A stretch of 9,761 bases of DNA from JAVBUZ01 sp031554725 (lineage in GTDB: Bacteria; Bacillota; Clostridia; Lachnospirales; Lachnospiraceae), in assembly GCA_031554725.1 (NCBI GenBank), contig JAVBUZ010000148.1, forward strand, positions 1 to 9,761. The letters are read 5' to 3'. The notes beneath the pieces are model-generated. The model was not told where the DNA came from. It did no database searches and saw nothing but the letters and a program-made list of their open reading frames with translations. Position 1 is the stretch's first letter. Each line of letters opens with the position of its first letter. Of the stretch, positions 5,059 through 9,761 are shown one piece after another. The position numbers were made by a program, and so were the translations under genes.

Positions 5059-7374
5059 TTATTTCTCCAATGTTTCAAAATTTGGTATGGGGATTATGCT
5101 TGGTTTTCCATTTATTTTTACTTTCTCTTGGTAAACTAAAATATCTAGTTCTGTACCATCCTTTGTAAAGAAGGAAACTTCCTTAGGATTAACGGTAACT
5201 GCAATTACATCCCCACCATAGGTAATATGGAAGGAATAGCTATTCCATTTCTTCGGAATAGAAGGCGCGAAGCTTAGGATTTCTCCATCTGAACGCATAC
5301 CGCCAAATCCGTAAACAATGTTCACCCAGGCTGCCGCGATTGAAGTTGTATGTAAGCCTTCATTGGTATTTCGATTGTAATTATCCAAATCCATTCTCGT
5401 TGCAAACTCAAAAAAGGCATAGGCTTCTTCATGCTTCTTTAGCTGTGCTGCTAGTACCGAATGTACGGATGGTGAAAGTGAGCTTTCATGAATACATCTA
5501 GGCTCATAATATTCATAGTTGTTTCTTATCTGCTCTTCACTATAAGAGGAGTTAAATAAGAACATCAGCATTAGCACATCTGGCTGTTTAATCATGTCAT
5601 TTCTATAAATGCGATCATAGGTCCAATGATGATACAGGGGAAAATCTTCTACTGGAATATCATGGATATTTAGATGAGGAAGCTTGAAAAATCCTTCATG
5701 CTGTTCAAATAGCTTTGTTTCCTCATCATATGGAAGATACATCGCCTGTGCTACCGCTTTAAATTCTTCTACTTCTGCCTTAGTAATATGAGTTTCTTCT
5801 ACTAGCTTGTCAAAAATAGCTTTATTATCTTTTTCTATTCTTTCAAGAACCTTTACTCCATATTCCAAAGTGAATTTTCCCATATAGTTGGTGTAATAGT
5901 TATGGTTTACCATCATTTGGAACTCATCAGGCCCCATAACTCCAAAATAGCCGAAGCTCTTTTTGTCTGCGGTATAATCGCCCCTAGTTACCAACATTCT
6001 AGATATTTCAACTAATATTTTTGCACCATAGCTATCTGTAAATGAGGTATCTCCTGTTTGCTTTTCATAAAACCAAATGCCATAAGCAACAGCTGTCGAA
6101 GCTTGCAATTGTAAGCTGGCATGCTGCCATAAATTACAGCATTCTCTACCACTAATAGTTGCAATGGGATAAAATGCACCTTTACAATCCAGTGCTTTTG
6201 CCCTTTCCATTGCTTCCTGTAAGGTCAGATAGCGGAACATTAGCAAATTCTTTGCTGCATTAATATCGTTAAATACATAAAATGGTAGGCAATAGGTTTC
6301 TGTGTCCCAAAAAGCATTTCCATTATAGGCTTCCCCAGTAAGACCTTTTGCACCGATGTTGGTTCCTGGTCTAGTTCCATGATAGGTTTGAAACATTTGG
6401 AAGATACAAAATCTGATACCCTGCTGATTGCTCTCGTCACCATCAATTACAATATCAGAGGTTTCCCAAACCCTTTTCCACCACTGGCGATTTTCTTCTA
6501 ATAGCTCTTCATAGGAGCTAAGGGCAAGCTCTTCTTTTCTTGCTCTTTTTCTATCTTCAAAAGCTGTTTTTTCTACATCATCATTGCTAATACAAATTTC
6601 ATTTCCGATGATTCTGCCGATACAAACTTCCTTGTCTGCTTCTAAGAATATTGGATAGGCCGCTCCTACCTTCTTCTCTTCGTGAACATAATATAAAGGT
6701 TCTATAGCATCACCAAATATTTTTGCTGCCGAGGATACTACTTGTTTTGTATTTTGGGTACTTGCCGTAATCTCTAAATATTTGAGATCACTTTCCTTAT
6801 CTATACAATCCCATAGATTCTCGTTCATGCTCTTGTGATTAACTGAAAAATCTAAAAGCATGCTTACCTTTATTTCTCCACAAAAGTTTAGGGCCTTAAG
6901 CTTTATTTTCTGAGCTGCAATACTTGCTTTTTCCATACATAAAAAACGTTCAAAGGTAAGTTCTACTTCTTTCTCGCCTTTTGTTTTCCAAACAAAAGAT
7001 CTTGTTAAAAGCCCTGTTGAAAAATCTAATTTTCGATAAAAGCCACGAAACTGTGATGTATTTAAATCTAAAGTTTCTTCGTCAAGCTTTATCTCACATG
7101 CCAGATAATCCACACTGTTTACCATATATTCTGTAACTGGAGATATACCCTTGTATCCTCCAGGGGGCTGAATATTTTCCTCAAAGACGCCGTTGAAATA
7201 GCTGCCTTTTAATGAGGCACCCGAATATCCTTCTTCAAAATATCCTCGAACCCCCATATATTCATTGCCCAATGAGAAAATGGATTCTGCTGTCTGTCCG
7301 TAAGCTGGATTAAAGCCTTCTTCAATAACCGCAAAAGCATCCTCTCTAAAATATTTATCTGCTATCTTTGCCAT
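5059..7374 (-). CDS. GH65 alpha-glucoside phosphorylase (maltose/nigerose phosphorylase-like)
   Basis: A second inverting GH65 enzyme, 771 residues, typical for maltose- and nigerose-type members. Layout: beta-sandwich (about 1-290, SLGNEYMGVRGYFEEG near the start), linker helix, (alpha/alpha)6 barrel (about 315-690) and C-terminal beta domain. Landmarks are FWDTE (D357), GPDEF with general acid E484, KQPD (596-599), HESSLS (629-634) and EGLHTTS with H675. The His that usually follows GPDE[FY] is Q486. The acceptor loop at about 410-428 (ECCNLWQHASLQLQAS) differs from the ECHNEWEITFEEIHRN type that I recall for maltose phosphorylase and resembles, from memory, clostridial alpha-1,3-glucoside (nigerose) phosphorylases. 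The reaction class is firm; the acceptor is not. It starts 12 nt after the permease stop (GGAGG at 7380-7384). Its stop is 1 nt before the next GH65 ATG, whose SD lies within this gene's last codons. Confidence 0.92.
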   Translation of the reverse strand: MAKIADKYFREDAFAVIEEGFNPAYGQTAESIFSLGNEYMGVRGYFEEGYSGASLKGSYFNGVFEENIQPPGGYKGISPVTEYMVNSVDYLACEIKLDEETLDLNTSQFRGFYRKLDFSTGLLTRSFVWKTKGEKEVELTFERFLCMEKASIAAQKIKLKALNFCGEIKVSMLLDFSVNHKSMNENLWDCIDKESDLKYLEITASTQNTKQVVSSAAKIFGDAIEPLYYVHEEKKVGAAYPIFLEADKEVCIGRIIGNEICISNDDVEKTAFEDRKRARKEELALSSYEELLEENRQWWKRVWETSDIVIDGDESNQQGIRFCIFQMFQTYHGTRPGTNIGAKGLTGEAYNGNAFWDTETYCLPFYVFNDINAAKNLLMFRYLTLQEAMERAKALDCKGAFYPIATISGRECCNLWQHASLQLQASTAVAYGIWFYEKQTGDTSFTDSYGAKILVEISRMLVTRGDYTADKKSFGYFGVMGPDEFQMMVNHNYYTNYMGKFTLEYGVKVLERIEKDNKAIFDKLVEETHITKAEVEEFKAVAQAMYLPYDEETKLFEQHEGFFKLPHLNIHDIPVEDFPLYHHWTYDRIYRNDMIKQPDVLMLMFLFNSSYSEEQIRNNYEYYEPRCIHESSLSPSVHSVLAAQLKKHEEAYAFFEFATRMDLDNYNRNTNEGLHTTSIAAAWVNIVYGFGGMRSDGEILSFAPSIPKKWNSYSFHITYGGDVIAVTVNPKEVSFFTKDGTELDILVYQEKVKINGKPSIIPIPNFETLEK
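5065..5068 (-). promoter_or_regulatory. Ribosome binding site of the second GH65 gene, inside the first
   Basis: GGAG on the minus strand, 7 nt upstream of the ATG at 5057, is made by the final Leu-Glu codons of the upstream phosphorylase. It decides the start of the downstream gene at 5057 rather than at the earlier TTG (5078). It also implies that translation of the two phosphorylases is coupled. Confidence 0.7.
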
Positions 7375-7386
7375 AACTGCCTCCGC

Positions 7387-8265
7387 CTATCCTTTAACTG
7401 CGCCTGCTGCGGCACCGTCTGTAATCTGTCTTTGGAAAATTGTAAATAAAATTGTCGGTGGAATAATAGAAAATAATACTGCTCGCAGTACGCTTACTGC
7501 ATCAGTTGGTGTATCCTTAAAGGCAAATAATCTAACCATAACAGTTTCTTTTCCTGAACCATTTAAAACTAAATATGGTAGAAGGAAATCTGACCATGAC
7601 GCTGTAACTGCAAAAATTGCAACTACCATAATAATCGGCTTTGACATTGGCAACATAATGTGTGTGAAAATTTTAAAAACGCCACATCCGTCTATCCTTG
7701 CCGCCTCTAGCAATTCTCTTGGAATACCTTCAAAAAACTGTTTGAACAACACCACGTAGAAAGCATTTGCGCCAAATGCTAGCCAGATGGGAATAAATGA
7801 CTGGCTAAACCCTAGCATTTTAATATTGCGAAATACAGCTACAATACTTGTCGTTGCTGGTATCAACAAGCTCCACATAACAAGCCCATAAGCAATCTTA
7901 TATCCCTTAGGACGAAGTACGCCCAAGCCATATGCTAAAAGCCCATTAAAGATAACCGCCGCAACTGTACAGCCTATTACACTGATTAGTGAGTTGATAT
8001 AATATGTCTGGAACTTTAAGGCATTCCATGTCGTCTTTAATTTAGAAAAATCATATTCCTTCGGGAAAATTGATATATCATTACGAAACTCTTTTATATC
8101 TTTAAATCCTGACAATAGAACCCATAGTGCCGGAAAAACACAAACCATTACTATCATGAAGCATATAATCATAATCACAATACTTAATATTTTGACCGAA
8201 GGAGAATGAATATCATAACCTCTAATAGCACCGTCTTTTTTGTCATTATACTTTTTAAAAAACAT
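7387..8265 (-). CDS. Carbohydrate ABC transporter permease, MalG type
   Basis: The second inner-membrane subunit of a CUT1 sugar importer, 292 residues. Six hydrophobic segments lie at about 26-51, 90-114, 123-146, 155-178, 210-230 and 262-278. The cytoplasmic EAA loop that docks the ATPase is clear: ELLEAARIDG at about 184-193 followed by HIMLP at 202-206. The protein ends ITDGAAAGAVKG, matching the ITxGxxxGxVKG tail common in MalG/UgpE-type subunits. It begins 12 nt after the partner permease; its SD (GGGAGGG, 8272-8278) overlaps that gene's TAG stop. Twelve nt later the first GH65 phosphorylase begins, which ties import to intracellular phosphorolysis. No gene symbol is justified because the substrate is unknown. 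Confidence 0.94.
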   Translation of the reverse strand: MFFKKYNDKKDGAIRGYDIHSPSVKILSIVIMIICFMIVMVCVFPALWVLLSGFKDIKEFRNDISIFPKEYDFSKLKTTWNALKFQTYYINSLISVIGCTVAAVIFNGLLAYGLGVLRPKGYKIAYGLVMWSLLIPATTSIVAVFRNIKMLGFSQSFIPIWLAFGANAFYVVLFKQFFEGIPRELLEAARIDGCGVFKIFTHIMLPMSKPIIMVVAIFAVTASWSDFLLPYLVLNGSGKETVMVRLFAFKDTPTDAVSVLRAVLFSIIPPTILFTIFQRQITDGAAAGAVKG

Positions 8266-8277
8266 CTGTATCCCTCC

Positions 8278-9168
8278 CTAGTCTTCTTTACTCGCTGTAA
8301 GCTTCATATATATACCACTTAGTGCCACGAGGACAATGCAAATCATTACTGATAACGCAGCCGCAGCCGGTACATTATAATCTCTAAACGCATAACGGTA
8401 CACCAGCATCATGATTGATATACTTGCATTGTTTGGTCCACCATTGGTCATAACCATTGGTTCGTACATAATTTGGAATACTGATATAATTTGTAAAATC
8501 AGTAATGTTTTAGCTAATCCCATGACACTTGGCAAGGTTATATGCTTAATTCTTTGCCATATAGTTGCTCCATCAATGGTTGCTGCTTCATATAAGTCAG
8601 GACTAATACTACTAATATTTGCCATATAAATTAGCGCTGTAGCGCCAGCACTTTTCCATGTCATCGTTACGACAATTAGTGGAATTGTCCACTTGGGATC
8701 TGTCAACCATAACAATGGTTCAATTCCAATCTTTCCTAGCAAAATATTTAAAACGCCTGTTTTTCCAGGGGTAAAAAAGTAACTCCAAATCCATACTGTC
8801 GCAATACCCGGCATAATATTAGGAAAATAGACACCCGTTCGAAATAGGCCTTTAAAATGCACCGTTTCTGAAATTAAAATTCCCATAATAATTGGAACAA
8901 AAAAACCAATTATTAGTGACCAAAAAATATATGTAAACGTATTGGTTAATGCCGCTGAAAAATCAGGGTTTTTCAAAACCAACCTATAATTGTCAAGTCC
9001 AGCAAAATCAAGTACCGTATAGAGCTTTGCATAAAATAATGATAATCTTATATTTTCCAGAAGAGGTTCCCACACAAAAAACGCAAACAATATAAGTGTT
9101 GGTAGCATAACCAGCCAGCCCATCAAATCCTTTTTTTTGAATTTTCTTCCCTTTTGTCTCGTATTCAT
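8278..9168 (-). CDS. Carbohydrate ABC transporter permease, MalF/UgpA type
   Basis: The first inner-membrane subunit of a CUT1 sugar importer, 296 residues. A positively charged N-terminus is followed by six hydrophobic segments at about 16-34, 77-101, 111-133, 160-183, 215-236 and 268-289. The EAA loop is present (LYEAATIDGATIWQRIKHITLP, beginning at 192). TNGGPNNAS at 241-249 is a MalF/UgpA hallmark before the last helix. It lacks the long periplasmic insertion of enterobacterial MalF, as is normal for short Gram-positive versions. The ATG at 9168 has an SD (AGGAGGG, 9174-9180) 5 nt upstream. It lies after the binding-protein gene with a 133-bp gap containing a hairpin, and before the MalG-type partner. 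The cognate ATPase is not in the window. Confidence 0.94.
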   Translation of the reverse strand: MNTRQKGRKFKKKDLMGWLVMLPTLILFAFFVWEPLLENIRLSLFYAKLYTVLDFAGLDNYRLVLKNPDFSAALTNTFTYIFWSLIIGFFVPIIMGILISETVHFKGLFRTGVYFPNIMPGIATVWIWSYFFTPGKTGVLNILLGKIGIEPLLWLTDPKWTIPLIVVTMTWKSAGATALIYMANISSISPDLYEAATIDGATIWQRIKHITLPSVMGLAKTLLILQIISVFQIMYEPMVMTNGGPNNASISIMMLVYRYAFRDYNVPAAAALSVMICIVLVALSGIYMKLTASKED

Positions 9169-9203
9169 ATATGCCCTCCTGCTAATATCCTTCTTTAAAA
9201 TTA

Positions 9204-9230
9204 CTGGGGTTTTTCAAATAAAAACCCCAG
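9204..9230 (-). terminator. Intergenic hairpin, probable attenuator between binding protein and permease genes
   Basis: CTGGGGTTTTT and AAAAACCCCAG form a perfect 11-bp stem around a 5-nt loop. In the transcribed (minus) direction the stem is followed by TAATTTTAAAG, an imperfect U-tract, so termination would be partial. It lies 71 nt after the stop of the binding-protein gene and 35 nt before the permease ATG. Such hairpins commonly raise the ratio of binding protein to membrane subunits, by partial termination or by protecting the upstream mRNA 3' end. The rest of this 133-bp gap shows no gene and no convincing promoter. Confidence 0.65.
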
Positions 9231-9301
9231 CCATTTTACATCTACTACAAATATTTACTTATCACAATAACTTTTAACAGCTTTGCATGACCCAGACTGT
9301 T

Positions 9302-9761
9302 TTACTGAGCGTCCAAGATTGATTGATAGTTTGCATTTGCCTGTTTCATTAATTTTGCAACATCTGCATTCTTGTCTACAATAACTGCCTGCAATACTTT
9401 TGTTAATTCTCCGTACATATTCTGAGTTAATCCAGGTTCCTCTGGACGTAGACCTGAACCTGCTGCTGCATCAAAGTATGACTGGAACATTTTCACATCA
9501 ACATTACCAAATTCTTCAACGATTTTAGCTTCTTCGTCTGCTACATCACAGTTAACCCAACAAGGAAAACGAGGAATAACTGGAACACCGTTTGCCACTT
9601 TATTTTCTGCATCTGCTCTCATACCTTGAATCGCTGCTTCACTTGCAACTGGAGATTTACCCATAATTTCAAGATAATCAAGTGCTGCATTAATCTCGTC
9701 TGAAGTTGCATCTACTGAGAACATATATGGTACGCCACCTAATAAAGAATACTGTCCACCA
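9302..9761 (-). CDS. ABC transporter sugar-binding protein (C-terminal part)
   Basis: The frame is open to the right edge: 152 C-terminal residues are visible, ending ANANYQSILDAQ. The beginning, including any lipoprotein signal peptide, lies outside. A methionine codon at 9724-9722 is internal, because GGQYSLLGGVPY precedes it in frame without interruption. The pattern GGVPYMFSVDATSDEINAAL, followed by DYLEIMG, is the typical helix start of the C-terminal lobe of family 1 (CUT1) solute-binding proteins after the last hinge strand. The amphipathic C-terminal helices (LTKVLQAVIVDKNADVAKLM) also fit. Its position before the two permeases gives the usual binding protein-MalF-MalG order. It would capture the oligosaccharide outside the membrane. 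Assignment to the family is good, but the ligand is unknown. Confidence 0.85.
   Translation of the reverse strand, partial: GGQYSLLGGVPYMFSVDATSDEINAALDYLEIMGKSPVASEAAIQGMRADAENKVANGVPVIPRFPCWVNCDVADEEAKIVEEFGNVDVKMFQSYFDAAAGSGLRPEEPGLTQNMYGELTKVLQAVIVDKNADVAKLMKQANANYQSILDAQ

Noticed and set aside
5058..5078. TTG start for the second GH65 gene giving seven more residues
   Set aside because: The ATG at 5057 is preceded by GGAG at 7 nt, and the extra residues are encoded by DNA that contains that SD. Family members begin near the ATG.
6100..6117. Imperfect 18-bp palindrome within the first GH65 gene (AGCTTGCAATTGTAAGCT)
   Set aside because: One pair is mismatched and it lies in coding sequence with no other signal; it is too weak to report next to the perfect 24-bp case.
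6240..6446. Minus-strand 68-codon frame within the first GH65 gene
   Set aside because: It overlaps conserved catalytic-barrel codons in another frame and has no independent coding evidence.
9240..9275. Possible internal promoter before the permeases (TTGTGA, 17 bp, TAGATG on the minus strand)
   Set aside because: The -10 matches only three of six bases, and the gene order already explains expression from an upstream promoter.
9270..9302. Second hairpin just after the binding-protein stop (AACAG with CTGTT)
   Set aside because: The stem is only 5 bp around a 16-nt loop; it is not stable enough to call.
9302..9724. Complete 140-residue protein starting at the Met at 9724
   Set aside because: The frame continues upstream to the window edge with binding-protein-like residues, so this is the tail of a longer gene.

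Overview
The window is AT-rich and has strong purine-rich Shine-Dalgarno sequences, short operon gaps and Firmicutes-type protein families. It looks like a chromosomal carbohydrate-utilisation locus of a Clostridia/Lachnospiraceae-like bacterium (an inference from gene content and codon bias, not a species identification). Nothing in it suggests a phage, insertion sequence, CRISPR array, tRNA or rRNA.

Layout, reading the minus strand from the right edge. The window opens in the C-terminal 152 residues of an ABC sugar-binding lipoprotein-type protein (9302-9761). A 133-bp gap follows with a perfect 11-bp hairpin (9204-9230). Next come two MalF/MalG-type permeases (8278-9168 and 7387-8265) and two tandem, clearly different GH65 inverting alpha-glucoside phosphorylases (5059-7374 and 2862-5057), packed with gaps of 12, 12 and 1 nt. 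The last phosphorylase gene overlaps, tail to tail by 32 bp, a plus-strand LacI-family regulator gene (1883-2893). Beyond the regulator, again on the minus strand, lie beta-phosphoglucomutase (1120-1776) and the 5' part of a membrane-anchored right-handed beta-helix glycosidase of GH28/GH49 type (1-1109, cut by the left edge).

Pathway model (inference). The anchored beta-helix enzyme cuts a polysaccharide or oligosaccharide outside the cell. The ABC importer takes up the products; its ATPase is not here and is probably a shared MsmK/MsmX-type protein. The two GH65 enzymes phosphorolyse alpha-glucosides to beta-D-glucose 1-phosphate plus an acceptor sugar, and the beta-phosphoglucomutase converts beta-glucose 1-phosphate to glucose 6-phosphate. 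The pairing of GH65 with beta-PGM makes the beta-anomer phosphorolytic route convincing. The exact linkage and acceptor (maltose, nigerose, kojibiose, glucosyl-rhamnose and so on) cannot be fixed from sequence alone.

Regulation. The 106-bp lacI/pgmB divergent region holds a perfect 14-bp palindrome with a central CG (1839-1852), a good LacI-family operator. It also holds two face-to-face promoters that share the same 30 bp, so that the -35 of each is the -10 of the other. The lacI gene sits on the opposite strand between two parts of what is functionally one regulon, and no convincing terminator lies at the convergent junction. This arrangement resembles a noncontiguous operon. Other points for follow-up are a 24-bp perfect palindrome inside the second phosphorylase gene and the unresolved specificities of the two phosphorylases and the beta-helix enzyme.
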